This document shows, one piece after another, positions 1 to 5,329 of a stretch of 5,329 nucleotides of DNA. The translations under genes were made by a program, and so were the position numbers. Within the stretch, counting starts at the first letter, position 1. Each line of letters begins with the position of its first letter. The notes below the pieces were generated by a model. The model saw only the letters and a program-made list of their open reading frames with translations, was not told where the DNA came from and made no database searches. The DNA comes from Clostridia bacterium (GTDB taxonomy: Bacteria; Bacillota_A; Clostridia; Christensenellales; CAG-138): the NCBI GenBank assembly GCA_017394605.1, contig JAFPXU010000035.1, forward strand, positions 1 to 5,329. The letters are read 5' to 3'.

Positions 1-2
1 AG

Positions 3-131
3 CTGGCATCTGCTTTTAAGGTGCTGGATAAAGGTTCCGTTCCGAGGGGAGCCGGAGCGATTCTGTGCTTACGGGAGGAAATCTCTGCCATTGACAGAAA
101 CACTTTCATTCTCCCAATCTGGATGATTTGA
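3..131 (+). CDS. Possible 3' end of an unidentified CDS cut by the left edge
   Basis: An open frame enters from the left edge and ends at a TGA at 129-131, giving about 42 residues that end in ILPIWMI. I recognise no domain or family in it. A second frame (frame 1) is also open until 124-126, so openness alone is weak evidence. Its acceptable composition and the gene-free stretch that follows are the only reasons to list it. It stops about 100 bases before the insertion-sequence tip at 231. It could equally be chance. Confidence 0.2.
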   Translation: MASAFKVLDKGSVPRGAGAILCLREEISAIDRNTFILPIWMI

Positions 132-230
132 GAAGAGACCAAAATAAGATAGAATCGTATATTAGCCGAAACATATGAAAGCGTAGGAAATTGCTATCCT
201 GCGCATTTTTCATGGCTCTTCACGGAAAAG

Positions 231-363
231 TGTGGAAATCATAAATTGCATATTCCGGTGCTGCGGAGCAGCCTGTCCGGAGAATTTTGAACCAGCGTTC
301 CGAAGTAAAATGATCCAGCATTCCGACATAAAGTGAGCCATCGTTCCGATCAAGTTGGGCCTT
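231..363 (-). mobile_element. Orphan terminus of an IS21-family insertion sequence
   Basis: The segment starts with a TGTGG tip at 231 and continues into an array of 23-bp repeats. Read on the minus strand, each repeat follows the pattern TGGCTCACTTT...CGGAA. IS21-family elements are known for TG-starting ends that carry several such repeats, the transposase binding sites. If the tip at 231 is right, the element body lay to the right; the minus-strand orientation is assigned because the repeats look like an istB-side end. No istA or istB reading frame follows, and at most a few hundred bases of non-coding interior remain before the promoter at 511. It is therefore a relic or solo end, probably left by deletion. 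The inner boundary is not visible. Family assignment rests on recalled pattern, not on a database match. Confidence 0.6.
272..363 (+). repeat. Four tandem 23-bp repeats within the IS21-type end
   Basis: Four units lie at 272-294, 295-317, 318-340 and 341-363 with an exact 23-bp period. The conserved core on the plus strand is gcNTTCCGA followed by an A/T-rich middle and tgAgCCA; the CCGG/CCGA core falls at 277, 300, 323 and 346. Units 2 and 3 are closest to each other, while units 1 and 4 have drifted. A fifth, degenerate unit may begin near 249, with its CCGG at 255 (22 bp before the next). In IS21-family ends such repeats bind the transposase. Confidence 0.7.
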
Positions 364-510
364 TGCGTCATGTTTGGTGGATGGTAAACACCCTGCTCCG
401 CTGGACTTCTGAGATACAGCGCAACATACAAAGGAAATCGTTTCGGAAGGATCCGTTCGGCCCGGTCTGCAAACTCTGTTCGTCCGGAATCATACTGAAC
501 ACAAAACAGT
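364..510. other. Spacer without recognisable gene
   Basis: This stretch lies between the insertion-sequence repeats and the promoter of the ACT-MBL gene. Short frames are open on both strands, but none has a convincing ribosome binding site or resembles a protein I know. It may include residual non-coding interior of the decayed IS21-type element. A 9-base inverted match, GCGGAGCAG at 263-271 against CTGCTCCGC at 393-401, links it to the repeat array. I see nothing else in it. Confidence 0.4.
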
Positions 511-539
511 TTGCATCAGTAAACGGAACCAAATATAAT
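511..539 (+). promoter_or_regulatory. Sigma-A-type promoter for the ACT-MBL gene
   Basis: A perfect -10 hexamer TATAAT lies at 534-539. It is 17 bp downstream of TTGCAT at 511-516, which matches the -35 consensus in its first three bases only. Spacing is optimal. Transcription would start near 546 and leave a leader of about 120 nt before the ATG at 668, including the inverted repeats at 617-653. The promoter sits outside the recognised insertion-sequence repeats. Confidence 0.5.
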
Positions 540-616
540 TACAGGCAACGGAAAGAGACAGCAGGGATGTCCGTTTTCAGGGAAGCGTTACGGATCAAAT
601 AACAAGCAATGCATTT

Positions 617-639
617 CATTATGTGCGGAACACATAATG
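617..639. promoter_or_regulatory. Perfect 9-bp palindrome in the leader, possible operator or RNA hairpin
   Basis: CATTATGTG at 617-625 and CACATAATG at 631-639 are perfect inverted arms around cggaa. The arms are rich in ATGTG/CACAT, reminiscent of Crp-family half-sites (TGTGA/TCACA), but the odd 5-nt centre differs from the classical even-centred Crp site. It lies about 80 bp downstream of the -10 box and 29 bp upstream of the start codon. There it could act as a repressor roadblock or as a leader RNA stem. No second copy was seen elsewhere in the window. Confidence 0.45.
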
Positions 640-653
640 CAGAATATTTTCTG
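640..653. repeat. Short inverted repeat abutting the ribosome binding site
   Basis: CAGAA at 640-644 and TTCTG at 649-653 form a perfect 5-bp stem with a TATT loop. It begins on the base after the larger palindrome (617-639) and its last base is the first G of the GAGGG at 653-657. If both fold in RNA they would stack directly upstream of the ribosome binding site. The stem is short and AU-rich, so stability is doubtful. Confidence 0.35.
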
Positions 654-657
654 AGGG
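653..657 (+). promoter_or_regulatory. Ribosome binding site of the ACT-MBL gene
   Basis: GAGGG lies 10 nt upstream of the ATG at 668, which supports that start over any downstream methionine. The first base also pairs in the small inverted repeat at 640-653. Confidence 0.6.
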
Positions 658-667
658 CTGATCGAAA

Positions 668-2107
668 ATGAAGAAGACATATATCACCACGATGCCGGAT
701 CACATCGGCGCTTTTCTGAAAGCCAGCGAATGCTTCGCTTCGCTGGGCGTCAATATCACACGCGTGAGCTACAATAAAGCCGTCGATTCCCATACGCTCT
801 TTATCGATGCCGAGGGAGAGCCGGACCAGCTTTCCCGCGCGGACGAAGAACTCGAAAAGATCGGCTATCTGAAATCGGAAAAGAACGGGCAGAGCGTCGT
901 GCTTCTGGAGTTCATGCTCCGCGACGTGCCCGGCAGCGTAACGGAAGCGCTTCGCCTGATCCATCAATACCGCCTGAACATCTCGTATATCAGTTCGCAG
1001 GAAAACGGATCCGGTTATCAGTCGTTCAAGATGGGGCTGTTCGTAGACAGCGAGCAGAAGCTTAAGGATTTCCTGAACCGCGCGCAGGAGATCTGCCCGG
1101 TCCGCGTTCTGGATTACAACCGCACCGAACGTGTATTCGACAACAGCATCTTTTATCAGTCCTTTGTTTCCGGGCTGATGGCGCTGAACGACATGCCGGA
1201 AGAAAGCCGCGACGGACTGCTCGTCAACTCCAACCTCATCATGCAGATGCTGGACGAGAACGGTCTTCCCCCATTCAAAACATTCGAGACCATCAGCCGC
1301 TTCGCGGAGCTTCTTTCGAAGTGCCGCGGCGACGCCTTCCTGCCGAGGATAACGGAGTATTCGGTCACGGACAATGTGAAACTGACGCTCATCGAGCCAC
1401 CGTTCGGGAGCAACACGGCAATCCTGCAGAGCGGGCGGGAGGTGCTGTTTATCGACTGCGGATACGCGCTCTACCGGGACGAAATGATCAGGATCCTCCG
1501 TAGGTTGCTTCCCGGATTCGACCGGATGAAAAAGCGGATCCTCATCACGCACGCGGACGTGGATCACTGCGGTCTCCTTCCGCTGTTCGACGAGATCCTT
1601 GCAACGCGCAAATCAAAGGAATGCCTGGAGCTGGAGTACCGGGGGAAAAACGGATTCCGCGAACAGAATCCGCTGCACAAACCGTATATCAGCATCTGCA
1701 AGGCTCTGACTTTCTACAGACCGACTGATCCTTCCAAAATCGTTGCGCTCTGGGACACAAAGGGCGAACAGACGGACGTGCTGGAACAGGTGGGCTTTTT
1801 CGATTTTGGAGAGCTGCATTTCGAGGTGTATCAGGGGAAGGGCGGGCACCTGCCGGGCGAAGCGGTTCTGATCGATTACGCGCATCATATCGCCTTTACC
1901 GGCGACATCTATGTCAACATGCACGGCATGACCCGCGAGCAGGCGGAATACAACACATACGCCCCGGTCCTGATGACAAGCGTGGATACGGACCCGGATC
2001 TCTGCGCAGCGGAGCGGACGGCGATTCTTCAGCGGCTGGGCGCAGGGGAGTGGAAGATATTCGGCGCGCACGGAGCAATGAAGGAATACAATCTCAGAGC
2101 GGAGTAG
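668..2107 (+). CDS. ACT-ACT-metallo-beta-lactamase fold protein
   Basis: This 479-residue protein is predicted cytoplasmic, with no signal peptide or membrane segment. Two ACT domains occupy about residues 3-72 and 77-148; both show the typical turn after strand 1 (DHIG at 11-14, DVPG at 86-89) and a later NI motif (N29-I30, N104-I105). ACT domains usually bind amino acids or other small ligands and control an attached enzyme. A helical linker (about 150-235) leads to a metallo-beta-lactamase fold from about 240. Its motifs are THADVDHCG with H295, D297, D299 and H300; GGH with H394; TGD with D413; and GAHG with H468. These are the metal-binding positions of MBL hydrolases, with Asp in place of the second His of HxHxDH. 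The start is fixed by GAGGG at 653-657 and by the complete first ACT strand. It is monocistronic and convergent with the minus-strand operon. The fold assignment is secure; the substrate and ACT ligand are unknown. Confidence 0.85.
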   Translation: MKKTYITTMPDHIGAFLKASECFASLGVNITRVSYNKAVDSHTLFIDAEGEPDQLSRADEELEKIGYLKSEKNGQSVVLLEFMLRDVPGSVTEALRLIHQYRLNISYISSQENGSGYQSFKMGLFVDSEQKLKDFLNRAQEICPVRVLDYNRTERVFDNSIFYQSFVSGLMALNDMPEESRDGLLVNSNLIMQMLDENGLPPFKTFETISRFAELLSKCRGDAFLPRITEYSVTDNVKLTLIEPPFGSNTAILQSGREVLFIDCGYALYRDEMIRILRRLLPGFDRMKKRILITHADVDHCGLLPLFDEILATRKSKECLELEYRGKNGFREQNPLHKPYISICKALTFYRPTDPSKIVALWDTKGEQTDVLEQVGFFDFGELHFEVYQGKGGHLPGEAVLIDYAHHIAFTGDIYVNMHGMTREQAEYNTYAPVLMTSVDTDPDLCAAERTAILQRLGAGEWKIFGAHGAMKEYNLRAE

Positions 2108-2122
2108 CGGACCGGATGCATA

Positions 2123-2156
2123 CAGGGACCTGCAACAACCGGCAGGGCTGTCCCTG
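2123..2156. repeat. Hairpin just after the ACT-MBL gene
   Basis: CAGGGAC at 2123-2129 pairs with GTCCCTG at 2150-2156 (7-bp stem, 20-nt loop). An overlapping alternative pairs GACCTG at 2127-2132 with CAGGTC at 2158-2163, and the two cannot form together. No T-run follows, so it is not a clear intrinsic terminator; it could protect the 3' end of the message. Confidence 0.35.
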
Positions 2157-2242
2157 ACAGGTCAGAATGCTGAATCCGAAAGGGATCCGCGAGGAAACGG
2201 CAGACGCAGACCTCGCCTCCGGACGAGAAGAAAGATCACGTA

Positions 2243-2277
2243 AAACGCCTCCGGGCCGATACGGTTCAGAGGCGTTT
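2243..2277. terminator. Probable bidirectional terminator between convergent genes
   Basis: AAACGCCTC at 2243-2251 and GAGGCGTTT at 2269-2277 form a perfect 9-bp stem around a 17-nt loop. It lies between the convergent ends of the ACT-MBL gene (stop at 2107) and the regulator gene (stop at 2315). The A/T-rich feet give a short U-tract in either direction: four T on the minus strand (TTTTACG) and three on the plus. It fits the minus-strand operon best, starting 38 nt after its last stop. Weak U-tracts lower confidence. Confidence 0.6.
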
Positions 2278-2314
2278 GAACAGATATTCGCTTTGAACTG
2301 ACCTTGCTTTTTTC

Positions 2315-3028
2315 TTACGGCCGATTTATTCCGTTGCGATTCTGTGATAGATAGACCTTCAGCGCTTTCGCTGCTGTCACATGGTTCTCAGGCCCCATGG
2401 TGATCTTTCCATGCTTCATGACTACAAGGCCTTCCCGCCGGAATTCGTTCAGAATGCGGTTGATTGAGTTCACGGAAAGGCCGATCTCCTCGCAGATCTG
2501 CTGTCTTGTCTTTCTGACCATGAGCGTGCCGCTGTCCGATTCTTCACAAGCGTCAAGGATGTATTTGAGAAGGATATATTTCGAGGAATAGAACATTCTC
2601 TCCCCGCGAGAATAACTGGTCAGATACAGTTTACCCGCGATACGTTCACTGACATACCGAAGAAACCGAATGTCCTCATGAAGCCAGAGATCGAATCGCT
2701 CCGGGGTCAAAAACGCGATCCGGCATTCCGTGATGGTCTCAAGCGTGACGGATGTGATCTTCTGTCTGGCGAGCAGCGTGATTTCACCGGTGAACGAGAT
2801 CGGATCGTTGATCTCGATCATAAACAGGTTCCCGTTCTCCAGCTCGTTGAACACCCGAAACGATCCCTCAAGCAGGATGCCGATCGTCTCCAGTTTCGAT
2901 CCTTTCTGATGGATGATCTCGTGCGGGCCAAAGTACCGCAGAACAAATGTTCCGTCGATTTGCGGAGGAACATGAAAGCCCAGTTTCCCCAGCGGCGGGA
3001 ATGCTTCACAAAGCTCCTGAAAGTACAC
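2315..3028 (-). CDS. Crp/Fnr-family transcriptional regulator
   Basis: This 237-residue DNA-binding regulator has the usual Crp/Fnr length and domain order. The cNMP-binding-like beta-roll covers about residues 25-110, with GSFRVFNELENG (55-66) and FTGEITLL (79-86). A dimerisation helix follows (about 112-160), then a winged helix-turn-helix (about 171-215) with the core TRQQICEEIGLSVNSINRIL (174-193). The Arg-Ser pair that holds the cAMP phosphate in E. coli CRP appears as Thr-Ser (92-93) after GE, so cAMP binding is unlikely. The four cysteines (7, 102, 161, 179) do not form an FNR-type cluster. The start is GTG, supported by AAAGGA 8 nt upstream. It follows the amidohydrolase stop by 32 nt and is the last gene of the operon, so it probably controls this operon and perhaps the convergent ACT-MBL gene. 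The effector is unknown. Confidence 0.88.
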   Translation of the reverse strand: MYFQELCEAFPPLGKLGFHVPPQIDGTFVLRYFGPHEIIHQKGSKLETIGILLEGSFRVFNELENGNLFMIEINDPISFTGEITLLARQKITSVTLETITECRIAFLTPERFDLWLHEDIRFLRYVSERIAGKLYLTSYSRGERMFYSSKYILLKYILDACEESDSGTLMVRKTRQQICEEIGLSVNSINRILNEFRREGLVVMKHGKITMGPENHVTAAKALKVYLSQNRNGINRP

Positions 3029-3035
3029 CTGTGTT

Positions 3036-3041
3036 TCCTTT
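3036..3041 (-). promoter_or_regulatory. Ribosome binding site deciding the GTG start of the regulator
   Basis: On the minus strand AAAGGA precedes GTG (3026-3028) by about 7-8 nt. No ATG lies in frame upstream before the amidohydrolase stop region, and the first internal methionine (residue 70) would remove half the sensor domain, so the GTG start is the best choice. Confidence 0.55.
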
Positions 3042-3042
3042 C

Positions 3043-3058
3043 CGCCGGGGATCCGGCG
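3043..3058. repeat. GC-rich hairpin between amidohydrolase and regulator genes
   Basis: CGCCGG at 3043-3048 and CCGGCG at 3053-3058 form a 6-bp, all-GC stem with a 4-nt loop. It fills the middle of the 32-nt gap and lies directly upstream of the regulator's ribosome binding site. It has no T-run for termination. It might tune the level of the regulator relative to the upstream genes by affecting mRNA processing or translation. Confidence 0.4.
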
Positions 3059-3060
3059 CG

Positions 3061-4386
3061 TTATTTCCAGTTGATCAGAAAAGGTTCCTTTTTGAAGGCC
3101 TTTTCCGCTTCATAACGAATCCGGTCTTCATCCAGAGTCAAAAGCTCCCTGTCCTTCATGACCAGCCGTCCGTCGATGATCGTATGGGCGACGTCCGCGC
3201 CGCATGCGCTTTCCGTTATCGTGTGGACCAGATTCTGCGTTGGCCAGAGCGCTGCGCTGTCGGTTCTCAGGGCTATGAGATCAGCCTTCGCTCCTTTTTC
3301 TATCACACCGATCTTTTCGTCCTCGAACAGAGAGACGGCGCCTCCTTGCGTTGCCATACGCAGCAGAGTCTCCGCGGGCATGACAGAACTGTCCGCACTC
3401 TCGATGCCCCTTGTCACGTTGATCAGGCATCGGAACAGACGGATCTCCCGGAACAGGTCCAGACCCCCGTGACCGGCTCCGTCGCTTCCGAAGCAACAAG
3501 AGATGCCCATGGACAGCATCTGCGGCGTCTTTGGCACACCCTTTCCGGAATTGGAGAACGGACAGTGGACGACGCGGATGCCGTGCCGGGAAAGGATCTC
3601 CATCTCCGAAGGAGAAAGGAAGATGGAATGCGCCGCAAGCATCTGCTTCGGGATAAGCCCTTCCTGCTCCAGCCAGACAAAAGGCCGCTCCCCATACCGT
3701 TCGATAAACTCGGTGACCTCGGACGCGTATTCATTGAGATGCGTTTCGAACGGTACGTTATCCTCTTTTGCAGCTTCGACTGCGCTCCGGAGCATATCCT
3801 CCGAGACTGCCGTCGGCGTCGTGACCGAATAAATCGGCTTCAGGCGTCCGCTGAGGCCCTGAAGATACTCCTTCATCCGACGGAGCGCCTCAACACCTTC
3901 CTTCGGAGAAGGTGCGCGAAGCGTTTCCGGCGCATTCGGGTTGTCGTTTGTCATGACGGAAAGCCTGCCGCGCATGCCAGCCTTTTCATAGACATCCGCG
4001 AAGACTTCCGGATACTTTCCGCCCGCGTCCACGAAGGAGGTGGTCCCGCAGCGGATCATCTCCATGGCGGCAAGCGAAGCAGACAGCGCCGAGGTCTCCA
4101 CGGTCAGGCGGCTTTCAAAGGGCACATTGACCCGTTTCCAAATGACGGGCTTCGTGTCGAGGAGCCTGCCTTTCAGCAGCTGCTGACTCGTATGGATGTG
4201 CCCGTCCGTAAGACCGGGCATCACCAGCAGATGCGCCCCGGGAAGGACGGTTTCCGCTTCCTCGGGAAGGCCTTCAAAGCCTGCGATGACGCCGTCCCTG
4301 ATCGCGATCGTCTGATCCTTCCGGATCGTTATGTCCGGAGCGAGATAGTCCGCGTGTGTAATAAGGATATCATATATTTTTTTCAT
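3061..4386 (-). CDS. Amidohydrolase-superfamily deaminase (COG0402 / MtaD-SsnA-like)
   Basis: This 441-residue cytosolic metal-dependent hydrolase is of normal length for the cytosine deaminase / methylthioadenosine deaminase / chlorohydrolase group. A small beta domain is built from both termini (about 1-56 and 365-430), enclosing a TIM barrel. PGLTDGHIH carries metal ligands H63 and H65. HLNE supplies H216 (metal) and E219 (proton transfer). AHS has H253, VVHCP has H274, and GSDG has D302, the metal-binding aspartate. All key residues are present, so it should be active, likely with one Zn or Fe ion, removing an amino or similar leaving group from a heterocycle or amine. The substrate cannot be read from sequence, and MTA/SAH deaminase is only one option. 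The start is ATG with CGGAG 7 nt upstream. It lies 15 nt after the permease stop, within an operon that ends in a Crp/Fnr regulator. Confidence 0.88.
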   Translation of the reverse strand: MKKIYDILITHADYLAPDITIRKDQTIAIRDGVIAGFEGLPEEAETVLPGAHLLVMPGLTDGHIHTSQQLLKGRLLDTKPVIWKRVNVPFESRLTVETSALSASLAAMEMIRCGTTSFVDAGGKYPEVFADVYEKAGMRGRLSVMTNDNPNAPETLRAPSPKEGVEALRRMKEYLQGLSGRLKPIYSVTTPTAVSEDMLRSAVEAAKEDNVPFETHLNEYASEVTEFIERYGERPFVWLEQEGLIPKQMLAAHSIFLSPSEMEILSRHGIRVVHCPFSNSGKGVPKTPQMLSMGISCCFGSDGAGHGGLDLFREIRLFRCLINVTRGIESADSSVMPAETLLRMATQGGAVSLFEDEKIGVIEKGAKADLIALRTDSAALWPTQNLVHTITESACGADVAHTIIDGRLVMKDRELLTLDEDRIRYEAEKAFKKEPFLINWK

Positions 4387-4393
4387 TGAAATG

Positions 4394-4398
4394 CTCCG
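4394..4398 (-). promoter_or_regulatory. Ribosome binding site of the amidohydrolase
   Basis: CGGAG on the minus strand sits 7 nt before the ATG at 4384-4386, in the 15-nt gap after the permease stop codon. This fixes the start and shows the gene has its own translation signal inside the operon. Confidence 0.55.
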
Positions 4399-4401
4399 TT
4401 T

Positions 4402-5148
4402 TTATGATTTGATCAGCATCCATAGGGAAAACAGGATGGAGAACGCTCCGATCCCCCATTTGAGAGGCTTCTGTGGCACGCGTCCCGCGATCCGGGAGCC
4501 GATCCAGATCCCGGCGGCATGCGCCAGAAAAGCCGCCGCCATAGGAAACAGAATCCGTGTGTTGAATCCTTCTGATCCGTAGATCACCAGCGCCGGAACG
4601 GCGATGAACATCGAATCAAACAGGGCAGTGCCCACTGCGGAGCGCACCGACATGCCCAATACCACCAGCAGGGGCATGACAAGAACTGGACCTCCAGCCC
4701 CAGACAGCGCGCAGATTATAGCCGTGACCAGTCCTGTCGTGATCAGGATCCCGTTACCGGGGATCTTCTCGACCGTATTCTTTTTCCTCCCCAGGAATTC
4801 CTGCACGAAGATCATGATTCCCGATACGAGCACGACACAGTAGAGGACCGTCTTCACATGAGACGTAACAAAGAACTGCCCGATCAGGGCTCCGATCACG
4901 GAACCGCAGAGCGAAGAAATACCGAGGGGAAGCGCGGCTTTTGCCGGAAGCTCCCCTCTTCTTTTATAGTTCCATGCACCCAGTGCACCGGAAATCAGGA
5001 AACAGCCGAAACTCAGGAACAGGCTTTCAGAAGCGGTGAATCCGCAGAACCCCAGAAAAAAGATGGGGAGCAGGAATCCTGCCACGCCGCAGATCCCGAT
5101 GCTGAGACCGACGCCAAATGCGACGAGTGCGATCAGAAACAAGGTCAT
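4402..5148 (-). CDS. TSUP (TauE/SafE-like) membrane permease
   Basis: This 248-residue integral membrane protein has the typical size of the sulfite exporter TauE/SafE (TSUP) family. About eight hydrophobic segments can be placed: near 3-34, 43-60, 72-92, 98-118, 135-165, 171-190, 198-220 and 229-246. The family's internal duplication is visible: GLSIGICGVAGFLLPIFFL (14-32) and ALSGAGGPVLVMPLLVVLG (147-165) are equivalent glycine-rich, proline-containing segments. The basic loop YKRRGEL (61-67) follows the second segment. TSUP members move small organic or sulfur-containing anions, such as sulfoacetate or sulfite, but the substrate here is unknown. Its ATG follows the upstream gene's TGA by one base and lacks a strong ribosome binding site, which suggests translational coupling. 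The amidohydrolase follows after 15 nt, so the permease may carry that enzyme's substrate or product. Confidence 0.87.
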   Translation of the reverse strand: MTLFLIALVAFGVGLSIGICGVAGFLLPIFFLGFCGFTASESLFLSFGCFLISGALGAWNYKRRGELPAKAALPLGISSLCGSVIGALIGQFFVTSHVKTVLYCVVLVSGIMIFVQEFLGRKKNTVEKIPGNGILITTGLVTAIICALSGAGGPVLVMPLLVVLGMSVRSAVGTALFDSMFIAVPALVIYGSEGFNTRILFPMAAAFLAHAAGIWIGSRIAGRVPQKPLKWGIGAFSILFSLWMLIKS

Positions 5149-5149
5149 G

Positions 5150-5329
5150 TCAGATGGTGCCCATGATCCTGAGCACGATCTGTCCGATCAGAGCGGAAGC
5201 GAGGAACGTACCCGTCATGACCAGGATAGCTACAATGATGTATCTCCATCCTGTCTTGACAAAAGTCTTGAGCTGGTTGCTGATCGACATGCCTGCGTAT
5301 GCGCCGACCATCGTCAGCGGAGCGGTGAA
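5150..5329 (-). CDS. C-terminal end of an unidentified membrane protein (partial)
   Basis: The last 59 codons of a minus-strand gene enter from the right edge and end at TGA (5150-5152). The fragment starts FTAPLTMVGAYAGMS, has a short polar stretch (SNQLKTFVKTGWR, 17-29) and ends with one clear membrane helix (about 30-53), followed by LRIMGTI. I do not recognise the family; it reads like the last helix of a multi-helix transporter or permease. One base separates its stop from the ATG of the TSUP permease, so the two are almost certainly co-transcribed and probably translationally coupled. The rest lies outside the window. Confidence 0.75.
   Translation of the reverse strand, partial: FTAPLTMVGAYAGMSISNQLKTFVKTGWRYIIVAILVMTGTFLASALIGQIVLRIMGTI

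Noticed and set aside
272..363. CRISPR array
   Set aside because: The units are 23-bp tandem repeats without unique spacers, and no cas gene is present; an IS21-type end explains them better.
210..431. A 73-codon minus-strand frame across the 23-bp repeats
   Set aside because: It reads through the repeat array of an insertion-sequence end, which is non-coding in this family, and its product resembles nothing known.
333..602. An 89-codon plus-strand frame
   Set aside because: It begins inside the repeat array, runs across the promoter at 511-539, has no convincing ribosome binding site and matches no IstA, IstB or other protein I know.
617..653. Intrinsic terminator or riboswitch upstream of the ACT-MBL gene
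   Set aside because: The stem is AT-rich with no proper U-tract, and I see no conserved riboswitch motif; an operator or simple leader hairpin is a more modest reading.
539..1567. A 342-codon open frame on the minus strand opposite the ACT-MBL gene
   Set aside because: It lies entirely or mostly antisense to a gene with clear ACT and MBL domains, its product is rich in Arg/His/Val with no recognisable domain, and it lacks a good ribosome binding site. Long antisense frames arise from codon bias at this GC content.
2947..4389. A 480-codon open frame on the plus strand opposite the amidohydrolase
   Set aside because: The minus strand encodes an amidohydrolase with every catalytic residue in place. 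The antisense product is Arg-rich, without any domain, and is explained by codon bias.

Overview
The window looks like an accessory stretch of a moderately GC-rich Firmicute chromosome, most likely Clostridia. That is an inference from the gene families (Crp/Fnr regulator, ACT-linked metallohydrolase, TSUP transporter, COG0402-type amidohydrolase), the purine-rich ribosome binding sites and an IS21-type transposon end. No phylogenetic marker is present, so the placement is tentative.

Layout. Bases 1-667 hold no convincing complete gene. A possible 3' end of a reading frame runs off the left edge. At 231-363 lies a decayed terminus of an IS21-family insertion sequence: a TGTGG tip followed by tandem 23-bp repeats, with no transposase gene left beside it. 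Next come a good sigma-A-like promoter (511-539) and two abutting inverted repeats (617-653) that end on the ribosome binding site of the next gene. Bases 668-2107 (+) encode a 479-residue protein with two N-terminal ACT domains and a C-terminal metallo-beta-lactamase fold, the least familiar protein in the window. Bases 2108-2314 separate convergent transcripts and contain a strong hairpin that probably serves as a terminator.

From the right edge down to 2315, everything is on the minus strand and tightly spaced, like one operon: the C-terminal end of an unidentified membrane protein (5150-5329), a TSUP/TauE-type permease (4402-5148, 1 nt after the previous stop), a metal-dependent amidohydrolase/deaminase (3061-4386, 15-nt gap) and a Crp/Fnr-type regulator with a GTG start (2315-3028, 32-nt gap). 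A reasonable reading is a small catabolic or detoxification module: membrane proteins move a small organic substrate or product, the deaminase processes an amine or heterocycle, and the last gene regulates the unit. The substrate cannot be told from sequence.

The ACT-MBL gene is convergent with this operon. It has its own promoter and a perfect 9-bp palindrome in its leader, which could be an operator for the adjacent Crp/Fnr protein or a leader RNA hairpin. The points most worth a second look are the ACT-ACT-MBL fusion with its HxDxDH metal motif, that palindrome, and the orphan IS21-type end.
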